From: Archangium sp.
Lineage (GTDB): Bacteria > Myxococcota > Myxococcia > Myxococcales > Myxococcaceae
Assembly (NCBI GenBank): GCA_030695565.1
Contig: JAUYRZ010000020.1
Location: forward strand, 1-52,686
Length of the DNA: 52,686 nucleotides
Reading direction: 5' to 3'
Shown: positions 19,098 through 27,946 of the stretch, piece by piece
Position numbering within the stretch: position 1 is the stretch's first letter
How the letters are laid out: each line of letters opens with the position of its first letter
Program-made: the position numbers and the translations under genes
The notes under the pieces: generated by a model
Databases searched by the model: none
The model's input: only the letters and a program-made list of their open reading frames with translations
Told to the model about the DNA's origin: nothing

Positions 19098-19724
19098 ATG
19101 CCCAACGAACTCAGCGACGACCGAGACAAGCTCATCGCCCAGATGGAACGTGATCTGAACCGCCCGCGCGTGGGCTTGCTGCCGCCGGTGGCTGCGTTGG
19201 CCTTCGTGGCCGCGCTCACGCTCGCCTGGTGGATGAAGGAAGACGCGGCGTACTTCTTCTCGTCGCGTACGCCCATCGAGCTGGGGGCCGAAGGCGACTA
19301 CCACCTCGATCGCGCCCTCTCGAATCGCTACGCGCAGGTGCACGGCATTCCCACCGCGCGTGGGTGGTACGTGCAGGACAACGACGGCAGCTTCGTGGTG
19401 CTGGGCTTGAACGACACCAACCTGCTGGTGAAGCGGGTCACCTTCGAAGACGAGAACCGGCGCCTGCCCGATGGCAAGCGGCCTCAGCCGAGGCAGAACC
19501 CGTTCTTCGCGCGCGGCCGGTTGCTGTCACGTGAAGACGCAGAGAAGTACCAGGACGTCTTCAAGGAACACGAGGCGTGGAGTGGGGCGAGCGCGAAGTG
19601 GTTGTTGATGGCCGAAGAGCCGCCCGGGAAGGACTTCGGGGCGGTCTCGATGTTCGCCTTCGTGCTGCTCTTCGCCGCGGTGAACGCGTGGCTCTTCGTG
19701 CGAGGTCTCACGGTCAAACGCTGA
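19098..19724 (+). CDS. Two-helix membrane protein of unknown function
   Basis: A 208-residue protein. The ATG at 19098 or the GTG at 19089 could be used; the latter is within a few bases of the terminator, so ATG is preferred. A first membrane helix lies at about 27-45 (LPPVAALAFVAALTLAWW) and a second at the C-terminus (FAFVLLFAAVNAWLFVRGL). The loop between them, about 140 residues, is hydrophilic (GWYVQDNDGSFVVLGLNDTN) and probably periplasmic. No family is recognised. The stop codon is two bases before a copy of the GC-rich palindromic repeat, which fills the space to the convergent FHA gene. Confidence 0.7.
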   Translation: MPNELSDDRDKLIAQMERDLNRPRVGLLPPVAALAFVAALTLAWWMKEDAAYFFSSRTPIELGAEGDYHLDRALSNRYAQVHGIPTARGWYVQDNDGSFVVLGLNDTNLLVKRVTFEDENRRLPDGKRPQPRQNPFFARGRLLSREDAEKYQDVFKEHEAWSGASAKWLLMAEEPPGKDFGAVSMFAFVLLFAAVNAWLFVRGLTVKR

Positions 19725-19726
19725 GT

Positions 19727-19780
19727 GGCCCCTCACCCCGACCACCCCGACCCTCTCCCCGCTTCGCAGGGCGAGGGGGA
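19727..19780 (+). repeat. GC-rich palindromic repeat, copy A
   Basis: Begins GGCCCCTCACCCCGACC and ends GCTTCGCAGGGCGAGGGGGA. It contains a small internal duplication (ACCACCCCG) absent from the other copies. The half CCCTCTCCCC pairs with GGGCGAGGGG around GCTTCGCA. It occupies essentially the whole spacer between two convergent stop codons and may act as a terminator for both. Confidence 0.85.
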
Positions 19781-19782
19781 CT

Positions 19783-21387
19783 TCAGTCGCCGAAGGCGTC
19801 GTCGATCGAAGTCGCGGCCTTCTTCTTCGCAGCCGGCTTCGCCGCAGGCTCATCCTCGAACGCGTCATCCGCAGACTTCGCGGCCGCCGGAGTCAACTTG
19901 GCGATCTGCGCCTTCGCGCGCTGATTGTTCGGGTCGTGCTTGAGCGCACCCTGGAACGCCTGCTTGGCCTTCTCCGGATCGCCGTTGGAAACGAACTGCA
20001 ACCCGACCAGCACGTACAGGTTCGAGAGCTGCCGGCGAATCTCCGCGCCGTACTTGCCCCAGCCGCTCGACAGCCCTTCATCGAGCTGCAGCGCCTTCTG
20101 GAAGTTGGCGATCGCCGCCGAGCCGTTGTTCGACATCATCGCGTCGTTCGCTGCGTCATACGCCGCGATGAAGCGAGACAGCTTGTCGCTCAGCTCCTTG
20201 TCGCCGGCCTTCTTCGCCGCATCGAGAGAAGCCTCTGCGTTGCCCTTCTCGTACGCCGCGAGGATCTGACCTCGCTTGTTGCCGCCCTTCGCGGCCGGAG
20301 CCTCTTCCTCTTCGTCTTCTTCGGCTGCCGCGGCCGCCTTCGCAGCAGGGGCCTTCCTGGGGCTGGCCGCCGCGATGCGGGGCGCAGCGCTCACCACCGG
20401 CGCCTTCGCGACGCTGGGGGCCCGGGGCTGCTCCTTCACGGTCACCGCGTCATCCGACTCGACGACGTCTTCCTCCTGGGCCTTCTGAGGAACCGGCGTC
20501 ACCTTCGGCTGCTCCGCCATCTTCCGCTTGATGGCGTCGTCGATGAGCTTCGACTTGTCGGTCTTGTCGGCCGTCACCGCCGCCGTGGTGGTGTTCGCCG
20601 CAGGCGTCTTGTCGCCCGACATGGTCTTGACCAGCGCGAACGCGAGTACCGCCGCGAGGCTGAACCCGACCGCGCCTGCGAAGACCGCGATCTTGAGGGC
20701 CGTGCTGCTGGGCGCCGCCGGAGTGGGCTCGGGGCGAGCCACGACGGCCGTGCTGATTCGCGCCTTGGTGGCCTTCTCTTTGTCCGTCGCGACGGGCCGC
20801 TTCTCTTCCTTCACCTTCTCGGGAACCGGAGCAGGGGCAGGCTGGCCGGGCAGACGTTCACCCTTTGCCAGCGGCCCCCGCAGGCGGAGCAGGGCGTTGC
20901 CCATGGCGATCGAATCGCCCGGCTTCACCTCGACCTCATTGCCGATGCGCGTCTTGTTGACGAAGGTTCCGTTCTGCGAACCCAGGTCCTTCACGAAGAA
21001 CTGCTCACCGACGCGCTTGATCTGCGTGTGGCGGCGGGAAATCGAGGGGTGCTGCAACCGCAGATCGCTGACCGACGCGCGACCGACGACCACAGTGCCC
21101 TGCTTCACCTCGAGGAGCTGACCCGCCCCCGGCCCTCGCTCCACGTAGAGGAACGCCGGCTTCAACTCTGAACCCTGGACACCGTACTCAGCCTGCATCT
21201 CTTGGTCTGCCTCGGTATCGAAGATCGACGTGGGGATGTGCTCTTCAACCTTCTTTACGACCCGCCGGCCACCCGCACTGTTGCTAGGCAACTGAGTGAC
21301 CCGTTGAGGTCTGGGATCGTCGGCCTGCAACACCTGCTCGTCCGTGATCGGCTCCTTATAGGAGGGACGCTTGGGGTTGGGGGGCAT
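19783..21387 (-). CDS. FHA-domain membrane protein with TPR-like C-terminus
   Basis: A 534-residue protein preceded by GGAG. An FHA domain spans about residues 80-170, with the phosphothreonine-binding signature residues GRASVSDLRLQHPSISRRH and DLGSQNGTFVN intact. FHA domains bind phosphothreonine peptides, so it may read the output of Ser/Thr kinases such as those encoded at 24542 and 47484. A Pro/Lys linker is followed by one membrane helix at about 230-250 (IAVFAGAVGFSLAAVLAFAL), which puts FHA in the cytoplasm. An Ala-rich low-complexity stretch follows, and then TPR-like helices at about 400-510 (GSAAIANFQKALQLDEGLS, KAKQAFQGALKHDPNNQRA) outside. No kinase domain is present. Transcribed divergently from cysS. 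Confidence 0.87.
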   Translation of the reverse strand: MPPNPKRPSYKEPITDEQVLQADDPRPQRVTQLPSNSAGGRRVVKKVEEHIPTSIFDTEADQEMQAEYGVQGSELKPAFLYVERGPGAGQLLEVKQGTVVVGRASVSDLRLQHPSISRRHTQIKRVGEQFFVKDLGSQNGTFVNKTRIGNEVEVKPGDSIAMGNALLRLRGPLAKGERLPGQPAPAPVPEKVKEEKRPVATDKEKATKARISTAVVARPEPTPAAPSSTALKIAVFAGAVGFSLAAVLAFALVKTMSGDKTPAANTTTAAVTADKTDKSKLIDDAIKRKMAEQPKVTPVPQKAQEEDVVESDDAVTVKEQPRAPSVAKAPVVSAAPRIAAASPRKAPAAKAAAAAEEDEEEEAPAAKGGNKRGQILAAYEKGNAEASLDAAKKAGDKELSDKLSRFIAAYDAANDAMMSNNGSAAIANFQKALQLDEGLSSGWGKYGAEIRRQLSNLYVLVGLQFVSNGDPEKAKQAFQGALKHDPNNQRAKAQIAKLTPAAAKSADDAFEDEPAAKPAAKKKAATSIDDAFGD

Positions 21388-21475
21388 GGACGGGCTCCTT
21401 TATGCGGCTGCTGTAAGTGTCGAAGTATCGCACATCTGACACCAATGGTTGCCTGTGGGTAAAGTGCCGCCCCCA

Positions 21476-22957
21476 ATGGGTGCCCCTGAGATTCGCGTCT
21501 TCAACACGTTGCAGCAGGCCAAGGTTCCGCTCCAGCCCCTAACCCCGGGAAAACTGGGCATCTACGTCTGCGGCCCGACGGTCTACAGCTTCGTTCACAT
21601 CGGCAACGCGCGCACGTTCACGTCGTTCGACACGGTGGTGCGCTACCTGCGCTACCGCGGCTTCGAGGTTCGGTACGTGCGCAACTACACCGACGTCGAC
21701 GACAAGATCATCAAGGCCGCGGCGGCCACGGGTGAAGACGCGATCGCGTTGGCGGCGCGTTTCGTTCGCGAGTTCGAAGCAGATGCGGCGCGGCTGCGGC
21801 TGCTCCCGCCTGATGTGTCGCCCAAAGTTTCGGAGACGATCCCGGAGATCGTGGCGATCATCGAGAAGCTCGTCGCGCGCGGCGCGGCGTATCAGTCGGG
21901 CGGCGACGTCTACTTCGAGGTGCGCAAGTACCCCGAGTACCTGAAGCTCTCGAAGCGCAACCTCGACGATCTGATCGCGGGTGCGGGTGAACGTGAGCTG
22001 GTCGGCGAAGCGAAGCGTGATCCGCTCGACTTCGCGTTGTGGAAGGCGGCCAAACCCGGCGAGCCGTCGTGGCCTTCGCCTTGGGGCGCGGGCCGGCCGG
22101 GCTGGCACATCGAGTGCTCGGCGATGAGCGCGAAGTACCTGGGAGAGACCTTCGATCTCCACGGCGGTGGGCTCGATCTGATCTTCCCGCATCACGAAAA
22201 CGAGATCGCCCAGTCGGAAGCGGCGAGCGGCAAGACGCTCTGCAATTCGTGGATGCACGGCGGCTTCCTCGATCTCGAGGGCGCGAAGATGAGCAAGTCG
22301 CTGGGCAACGTGGTCCGCCTTCGTGACGCGCTGGAGAAGGTCGACGCCGAGGCCCTGCGCTACTTCTTCTTGAGCACGCATTACCGCCAGCAGCTCGCCT
22401 TTAGCGACAAGTCGCTGGCCGATGCCGAGACGCGCATGGAGTACTTCTACGAGACGCTGAAGAAGGTCGACGAGCGCATCGCCGGCAAAGACTTCGGCAC
22501 GGGTCCCCTGCACGGAGATCCGCAGCGGTTCCTCGCTGAGTTCGATGAGCAGATGAGCGACGACTTCAACTTCCCCGGCGGGCTGGGGGCGTTGTCGGCG
22601 TTGTTCACCGAGTTCAACCTGCTGACTGATCCCAAGTCTCCGGTGAAGGACAAGAACCTGGCGGGGCGGACGCTGGTGGCGCTGCGTGAGGTCGCGAGGA
22701 AGATCGCTGGTGCGCTCGGGCTCTTCGAACTCGAGCCGGCCGCATGGCTGCTGGCGCGGCGGGATCGGCAGGTCATCGCGCGCGGCATCGACGCGAAGAA
22801 GGTGCAGGAGATGGTCGCCGCCCGTGACGCTGCCCGCGCCGCCAAGAACCCCGCAGGCTACGCGGAGTCGGATCGCATCCGCGCCGAGGCCAGGGCGATG
22901 GGCGTGGAGCTGATGGACTCGCCCGCCGGCACCACCTGGAAGATCGCGGCGGTGTGA
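21476..22957 (+). CDS. cysS: Cysteinyl-tRNA synthetase
   Basis: A class I aminoacyl-tRNA synthetase that charges tRNA-Cys, 493 residues. The ATG at 21476 gives a normal N-terminus (IRVFNTLQQ); in-frame TTG and GTG codons further up are possible but add unconserved residues. Zinc and active-site motifs are clear: [16 protein letters not shown] (HIGH motif), [27 protein letters not shown] and AKMSKSLGN (KMSKS). The anticodon-binding helical region is at the C-terminus. No T-box or other leader is seen in the 88-base spacer to the divergent FHA gene. It overlaps the following peptidase gene by one base, so the two are probably co-transcribed. Confidence 0.96.
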   Translation: MGAPEIRVFNTLQQAKVPLQPLTPGKLGIYVCGPTVYSFVHIGNARTFTSFDTVVRYLRYRGFEVRYVRNYTDVDDKIIKAAAATGEDAIALAARFVREFEADAARLRLLPPDVSPKVSETIPEIVAIIEKLVARGAAYQSGGDVYFEVRKYPEYLKLSKRNLDDLIAGAGERELVGEAKRDPLDFALWKAAKPGEPSWPSPWGAGRPGWHIECSAMSAKYLGETFDLHGGGLDLIFPHHENEIAQSEAASGKTLCNSWMHGGFLDLEGAKMSKSLGNVVRLRDALEKVDAEALRYFFLSTHYRQQLAFSDKSLADAETRMEYFYETLKKVDERIAGKDFGTGPLHGDPQRFLAEFDEQMSDDFNFPGGLGALSALFTEFNLLTDPKSPVKDKNLAGRTLVALREVARKIAGALGLFELEPAAWLLARRDRQVIARGIDAKKVQEMVAARDAARAAKNPAGYAESDRIRAEARAMGVELMDSPAGTTWKIAAV

Positions 22958-24552
22958 TGCTCGCGGTCGCGCTCTCCTTGCTCGCTGCGGTACCGGCTGT
23001 GAAGCCGATGACGGCTGGTGAGTTGCGCGGCCACATCAGCTTCCTCGCCTCGGATCTGCTCGAGGGCCGAGGCCCTGCGACCGCGGGAGATCGACTCGCA
23101 CAGCAGTACATCGCGTCGCAGTTCGAGGCGATGGGTCTGGAGCCGGGCGCTCCGGATGGCGGCTGGATTCAGCAGGTCGAGCTGGTCGGCGTGAACGGGC
23201 ACCCGGACAAGATGAAAGTGCAGGGCAAAGCCGCGGCGCTCGAGCTCGCCTTCAAAGACGACTTCATCGTGGTCTCCGGTCATCAGGAGAAGACCTCGGT
23301 GGTCGCGTCGGCCGAGCTGGTGTTCGTCGGCTACGGCATCACCGCCCCCGAATACAAATGGGACGATCTCAAAGGCGTCGACCTCAAGGGCAAGGTGTTG
23401 GTCGTGATGAACAGCGACCCCGAAGACGATCCTTCGATCTTCGCGGGCCGCGCGCGGCTCTATTACGGGCGCTGGGCGTACAAGTTCGAGCAGGCGCAGA
23501 AGCTGGGCGCGGTGGGGTGCCTCATCATCCACACCACGCCGTCGGCAGGGTACCCGTGGCAGGTGGTGCAGACCTCGTGGTCGGGAGAGCAGTTCGATCT
23601 CCCCACCAGCGGCGGTCCTCAGCTGCAGCTCAAGGGGTGGATCACCGAAGCGGTGACGAAGAAGCTCTTCGCGCTCGCCGGTAAGGATCTCGATCAGCTG
23701 CGCGCGCTGGCGAATACGAGGCGATTTTCGCCCGTGCGGTTGGGCCTGACGCTCTCCACCTCGTTCAACAACGTCGTCGCCCGCAAGGTGAGCGGCAACG
23801 TGCTCGGCCTGCTGCGTGGATCCGACCCGCAGCTGAAGAGTGAAGTGGTGGTCTACACGGCCCACCACGATCACCTCGGCAAGAAGGAGGGCGGCGCTCC
23901 GGGTGAAGACGTCATCTACAACGGCGCGGTCGACAACGCGTCGGGCGTGGCGGCCATGCTGGCGATCGCGCGGTCGTTGAGGTCGCACACCGTGAAGCGC
24001 AGCATCTTGTTCGCGGCGGTGGCGGCAGAAGAACAGGGCCTGCTCGGCTCGCAGTTCCTCGTCGAGCACCCTCCGTTTCCGCCCAGTCGCATGGCGGCCA
24101 ACCTCAACCTCGACGGCCTCAACATCTGGGGGCGTACGCGCGACCTCAGCGTGATCGGCCTGGGCAAGTCTTCTCTCGACGGGTTGATCGTGGAGCTGGC
24201 GAAGCAGCAGGGCCGCACGGTGAAGCCCGATGCCTTGTCAGATCGCGGTTTCTTCTACCGGTCCGACCAGTTCAACTTCGCCAAGGCGGGCGTTCCGTCT
24301 GCGTACTTCTCCAGTGGGCAGGACTTCATCGGCCGCCCGGAAAACTGGGGCCGGGAGCAGCGGGACAAATGGGAGTCGGTCCACTACCACCAGCCTTCCG
24401 ACGAGCTGCGTGACACCTGGGACTTCTCGGGCGCGCTGGAAGACGTGCGGCTCTTTCACGATCTCGGTCTCTCAGTGGCCAACGGCGCCAGCATGCCGAC
24501 GTGGACGAAGGGTGATGAGTTCGAGGCCGCACGAACCGGGCTCAGGCGGTGA
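22957..24552 (+). CDS. M28-family metallopeptidase with PA domain
   Basis: A 531-residue secreted aminopeptidase-like protein. The start ATG at 22957 overlaps the cysS stop (TGATG). A short signal peptide ([16 protein letters not shown]) predicts export. An N-terminal segment (LRGHISFLASDLLEGRGPAT) is typical of the family. A protease-associated domain spans about 110-250. The M28 catalytic domain has all metal ligands of the di-zinc site: YTAHHDHLG (His), NGAVDNASGVAAML (Asp), AAEEQGLLGS (Glu pair), NLDGLN (Asp) and VHYHQPSDE (His). It probably cleaves amino acids from peptides in the periplasm or outside. Its end overlaps the convergent kinase gene by about 11 bases. Confidence 0.92.
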   Translation: MLAVALSLLAAVPAVKPMTAGELRGHISFLASDLLEGRGPATAGDRLAQQYIASQFEAMGLEPGAPDGGWIQQVELVGVNGHPDKMKVQGKAAALELAFKDDFIVVSGHQEKTSVVASAELVFVGYGITAPEYKWDDLKGVDLKGKVLVVMNSDPEDDPSIFAGRARLYYGRWAYKFEQAQKLGAVGCLIIHTTPSAGYPWQVVQTSWSGEQFDLPTSGGPQLQLKGWITEAVTKKLFALAGKDLDQLRALANTRRFSPVRLGLTLSTSFNNVVARKVSGNVLGLLRGSDPQLKSEVVVYTAHHDHLGKKEGGAPGEDVIYNGAVDNASGVAAMLAIARSLRSHTVKRSILFAAVAAEEQGLLGSQFLVEHPPFPPSRMAANLNLDGLNIWGRTRDLSVIGLGKSSLDGLIVELAKQQGRTVKPDALSDRGFFYRSDQFNFAKAGVPSAYFSSGQDFIGRPENWGREQRDKWESVHYHQPSDELRDTWDFSGALEDVRLFHDLGLSVANGASMPTWTKGDEFEAARTGLRR

Positions 24553-26167
24553 GCACCGTCACCAGCTCCGCGGCGAGCGGCCGTTGGGCTGGGGTCTCGC
24601 TCAGGCAACGCTGAAGCAGTAACGCGAGCTCTCCTGATCCCAGCTCAAGCAACGGCGCCGGCTCGGGTGGCTGGTTGGCCATCGCGCGAAGCACGGCCGG
24701 CGTCGAAAAGGCAGGCGACCCCTTCAGCAGCTCGTGGGCGATCAGACCCAGCGCGAAGAGATCGGCTGGCGGCCCCACGTGTTGCGCGCCCGACGCGGCT
24801 TCGGGCGCCATGTAGAGGGGGGTGCCCATCAATGCGCCGGTGCGGGTCAGCACGAGCTCAGGCGGCGTGTCCGGAGCGAGCGTCTTCGCCAGCGCTGCGC
24901 CCTCGTCGGAGGTCACCTCGAAGCGCGAAATGCCGAAGTCGGAGATGCGCGCATCGGGGGCGCCTTCCGACCGCGCGAGCAGCACGTTGGCCGGCTTGAG
25001 GTCGCGGTGCACCACGCCCGCGGCGTGCAGCGCGGCCAGCCCTTCGGCGAGTTGGCGCAGAATCGTCAGGGCCCAGGGGCGATCGCCGAAGCGGGCTCGT
25101 TGCGTTTCCAGCGATTCTCCGCGGACCAGCTCCATCACCAGGAAGGGCGTGCCTTCGCTCACCCCGATGTCGACGATCGACACCAGCCTGCGGTGCCGCA
25201 ACCGGGCGCCGATCTCGGCCTCCCGTGCGAAGCGGGCCAGGGCCGCGCCCGACACCGTGCCTTTGGCGACCTTGAGCGCGAAGCGTTGGCCGTCAGACAG
25301 CCGCTCCACCTCGTAGACGGCGCCCATCGCACCCGAGCCCAGCGTGGCGTCGATGCGGTAGCGGCCCAGCACGGTCGCTCCGAGAAACGGCAGCCGGGCT
25401 TCGCGCGCATCCGCCTTCGCCAACGCCGTGCCGATCTCTCGCGAGCGCGCCGCCACCTGGTACCGCACCTCGTCGTGCAACAGCTGCTCGATGCGGGCGC
25501 GCTCGGTCTCGATGGTGCGTTGCTGCGCTTCGATGATCCGATCCTGCGCGAACCACCTGCGCGCTGCCGCGTCTCCCACGAGCGCCGTGAGCAGCCCGAA
25601 GCCGAAGCACATGACCAAGCCCAGGCACTCTCCCAGCGCCGTGCTCGTGGAGAGCTGTCGTGCCGCCGCGGTGTCGAGCAGGTACCAGGCCTCGCCCCCG
25701 AAGTAGCTCACGACCGGAAGGGGGATGAGCCGGAGCGGGGTGAAGTTGGTGGTGAATTGAAACTGCACGAGGCTCAGCATGAACAGGCCACCGAAGGTCG
25801 CCGTCGGCGCTCGGAGCACCAGGTTCCCAATGAGCACCACCGTCCACCCGGCGAGCGCGCTGTGCACCAGGTTCGTCAGGCCCATCGCCCGCACCGGAAG
25901 CCGCGGGGACCGGGCGATGGCCAGCATGGCGCCGAGTGAAAGCAGGGTGGCGCCCAGCAGCGGCAGGAACGGCGTGATGCGCTCAGGCTGCAGCCCGATG
26001 AAGAGCGCGCACAGCAACACCCACAGCAGCAACGCAGCGGCGCTCACCCGCGCGTTGGTGGTGCGATTTCGCTCGTAGTTCCATGCCCGATACGCCCGCT
26101 CGGTCGCTTCGGCGGCGAAGGAGGTACCCCAGCGAGAGAGCGCCAGCTCAGGGGGAATGGCGTGCAT
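24542..26167 (-). CDS. Ser/Thr protein kinase with N-terminal membrane module
   Basis: A 541-residue protein. The ATG at 26167 is preferred; an in-frame start at 26194 would add nine residues. The first 210 residues contain about six hydrophobic helices (LLLWVLLCALFIGL, LLGATLLSLGAMLAIA, TVVLIGNLVL, GLFMLSLVQF, LGLVMCFGFGLLTALVG). A coiled-coil linker follows (QQRTIETERARIEQLLHDEV). The kinase domain starts near 268 (LGSGAMGAVYEVER), with the ATP-binding Lys in RFALKVAK, catalytic HRDLKPANVLL, metal-binding SDFGIS and APE-type MAPEAAS. All catalytic residues are present. Membrane helices before the kinase domain, rather than after it, suggest a sensor-first layout. It is convergent with the M28 gene and 30 bases downstream of the 26198 gene. 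Confidence 0.92.
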   Translation of the reverse strand: MHAIPPELALSRWGTSFAAEATERAYRAWNYERNRTTNARVSAAALLLWVLLCALFIGLQPERITPFLPLLGATLLSLGAMLAIARSPRLPVRAMGLTNLVHSALAGWTVVLIGNLVLRAPTATFGGLFMLSLVQFQFTTNFTPLRLIPLPVVSYFGGEAWYLLDTAAARQLSTSTALGECLGLVMCFGFGLLTALVGDAAARRWFAQDRIIEAQQRTIETERARIEQLLHDEVRYQVAARSREIGTALAKADAREARLPFLGATVLGRYRIDATLGSGAMGAVYEVERLSDGQRFALKVAKGTVSGAALARFAREAEIGARLRHRRLVSIVDIGVSEGTPFLVMELVRGESLETQRARFGDRPWALTILRQLAEGLAALHAAGVVHRDLKPANVLLARSEGAPDARISDFGISRFEVTSDEGAALAKTLAPDTPPELVLTRTGALMGTPLYMAPEAASGAQHVGPPADLFALGLIAHELLKGSPAFSTPAVLRAMANQPPEPAPLLELGSGELALLLQRCLSETPAQRPLAAELVTVLTA

Positions 26168-26197
26168 CAGCCCGGAGCGTACCGCCCGCCGCACTTC

Positions 26198-27373
26198 TCA
26201 GGGGCACTTCTGCAGCCGCATCGCGCCGAAGGTGAAGTGCGGCGCCGCGTAGTTGCCTCCCCCTGAGTACGTCTCGTGCGAGGTGAACTCGCGGTACTCG
26301 CACCACTTGCCCGAACCCTTCGCGAGCAGGGCACCGGTGCGGTAGCGCTCGGTGGGAATGCCCAAGCCGTTCTTCGCGATGGTGGCGTCGGCGTAGAGCA
26401 TGCCGGTCTTGATCGCCGAGCGGCCCTTGAAGGTCGTGGCGAACGCCTTCTTCGCCGCCGACTCCGTCTTGTCGTCGTTCTTGTTCGCCTCGAAGGTCCA
26501 GGTCGGCGCGAGGCGATCGATCTCCGCCGCGAAGGCGTCGAGCTTCTCGTCGAGCGGCTTGAAGAAGTCGGGCGGCATGGTCTGGCCCACCGCCTTCATG
26601 GCGGGCTCCAACTTCGCAGCGAGCGCGGCTTTGCCCCCGGCGCGATCGAGCAGCAGCGTGTACGGCTGGCCCTCAGCGTTGATGAGCCCGTGATTGGGCG
26701 CGAGCTTGGCGGTGGCTTCACCGACCGCCGCGACCAGGCCTCCGAGCGAGTTGGTGATCGCGTTCTTGATGGCCCCATCGAAGATCGTCTGCCGCCGCGC
26801 GGCCACGTCGCACCAGGTGCCCGGTGAAATGTTCAGGGCGAAGGACAGCTTCGGGTCGTCCTGGATGCCGGGGTACTTGCTCTTGCAGAGCGCATCGAGC
26901 TTTTCGAGTTTGGCCACGGCGGCCTTCACGTCGCTCATCGCGCCGTGCGCGCCGTTCTGAAAGGCAGAGACCACGCCCGCGTATTCCTTCGTCTCTTCGC
27001 GGAAGGCGCGGAACTGCGCGTCGTTGGCGGAGCTCTGCGCGGCCGCTCCGTCGATGGCCTTCTCGAGGTCGGCCTTGAAGGCGGCGAACTCCTCCAGGGT
27101 CTTGCTCAGCTCGACCACGTTCTCGTCGCCGCTGTCCGCGGGCGGCACGCTCTCCAGCGCGCGTTTGCCGCGGCTCAAGGCGGAGTCGAGATCGCGCAGC
27201 AGGTTCTTCGCCGTCTGCATCTTCGCGGAGGGAATCGGTCCCTTGCGCAGCTCAGGGAGCAGCTCGACGCTGTTGACCGCGGTCTGGATGCTGTTGACCG
27301 CTCGCTGAGTGGCAGGCGCGATCGCGAAAGCGAATGCCGAGGAGAGAATCACGAACGAGCAGAGCAGGCGCAT
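26198..27373 (-). CDS. Exported helical protein of unknown function
   Basis: A 391-residue protein. The ATG at 27373 yields a signal peptide (MRLLCSFVILSSAFAFAIA); the frame is open to 27409 but the extra residues are basic and unlikely. The first 150 mature residues are helical and charged (LLRDLDSALSRGKRALESV, VVELSKTLEEFAAFKADLEK). The rest has Cys residues (ALCKSKYPG, GTWCDVA, GKWCEYREFTSHE, LQKCP) that may form disulfides. It ends with a Gly-rich, aromatic segment. I do not recognise a family. It is upstream of, and likely co-transcribed with, the membrane kinase gene, so it could be an extracytoplasmic partner of that kinase; this is inference from position. Confidence 0.7.
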   Translation of the reverse strand: MRLLCSFVILSSAFAFAIAPATQRAVNSIQTAVNSVELLPELRKGPIPSAKMQTAKNLLRDLDSALSRGKRALESVPPADSGDENVVELSKTLEEFAAFKADLEKAIDGAAAQSSANDAQFRAFREETKEYAGVVSAFQNGAHGAMSDVKAAVAKLEKLDALCKSKYPGIQDDPKLSFALNISPGTWCDVAARRQTIFDGAIKNAITNSLGGLVAAVGEATAKLAPNHGLINAEGQPYTLLLDRAGGKAALAAKLEPAMKAVGQTMPPDFFKPLDEKLDAFAAEIDRLAPTWTFEANKNDDKTESAAKKAFATTFKGRSAIKTGMLYADATIAKNGLGIPTERYRTGALLAKGSGKWCEYREFTSHETYSGGGNYAAPHFTFGAMRLQKCP

Positions 27374-27417
27374 CTTGAAGTGTGCGCGCCGCGCGGGCCT
27401 CGCCGCCACTCAAAGAA

Positions 27418-27439
27418 GAGCGTCAATTCACTGACGCTC
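27418..27439. promoter_or_regulatory. 8-base inverted repeat in divergent spacer
   Basis: GAGCGTCA and TGACGCTC flank a 6-base spacer, between the 27373 gene (minus) and the 27471 gene (plus). The symmetry and location fit an operator or a leader hairpin; no regulator is known. Confidence 0.4.
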
Positions 27440-27470
27440 CGCGCGCCGTTGAATCATTCTGCGCGACGAC

Positions 27471-27902
27471 TTGAAGACACTCGTCATCAGCCATGCCGCG
27501 GTCACCTGGTTCCTCTGTGGGCTCATCTGGACCATTCAGCTCGTGCACTACCCGGCGTTCGCCGACGTGAGCCGGGATGGGTTCTCGACGTTTCACCAGG
27601 CGCACGTGCAGCGCATCACGGCCCTGGTGGCGTTGCCGATGCTGGTCGAGTTGGTGACGGCCGGGCTCATCGTGCTCATCGCTCCGGTTCCTCGCGTGAG
27701 CGCCGTCGTGGGCCTGGTGCTGTTGATCGTCATCTGGGGCGCGACCGCCTTCGTTCAGGTTCCGCTGCATGACGCACTGGCGCGCGGGGCAGACAGCGCG
27801 ACCATCAGCCGCCTCGTCGAGACCAATTGGGTGCGCACCGTGGCCTGGACCCTGCGCGCCGGGCTGGCCGGGTGGTGGGTCGCGCGTTTGGGGGGGCCCT
27901 GA
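27471..27902 (+). CDS. Small four-helix membrane protein
   Basis: A 143-residue integral membrane protein. The likely start is TTG at 27471, since the coding character begins there and no ATG is available nearby. Four hydrophobic segments are visible: ISHAAVTWFLCGLIWTIQLV, ITALVALPMLVELVTAGLIV, VSAVVGLVLLIVIWGATAFV and TVAWTLRAGLAGWWVARL. The motif VHYPAF and conserved His residues (FHQAHVQRIT, PLHDALA) resemble a small bacterial family of unknown function. It ends 45 bases before uvrB and could be transcribed with it. Confidence 0.65.
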   Translation: MKTLVISHAAVTWFLCGLIWTIQLVHYPAFADVSRDGFSTFHQAHVQRITALVALPMLVELVTAGLIVLIAPVPRVSAVVGLVLLIVIWGATAFVQVPLHDALARGADSATISRLVETNWVRTVAWTLRAGLAGWWVARLGGP

Positions 27903-27908
27903 CAACCC

Positions 27909-27924
27909 TGACAGCCAGCTGTCA
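27909..27924. promoter_or_regulatory. Palindrome upstream of uvrB
   Basis: TGACAGC-CA-GCTGTCA, a 16-base inverted repeat with perfect 7-base arms, 22 bases before the uvrB start codon. It could be an operator. It does not resemble the LexA boxes I know from Myxococcus, E. coli or Bacillus. Confidence 0.45.
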
Positions 27925-27946
27925 CAGCCCGGGTTAAAAGGGCCGC

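Noticed and set aside
27909-27924. LexA/SOS box for uvrB
   Set aside because: The palindrome does not match the SOS motifs known to me in Gram-negatives, Gram-positives or Myxococcus, so I list it only as an unassigned operator candidate.
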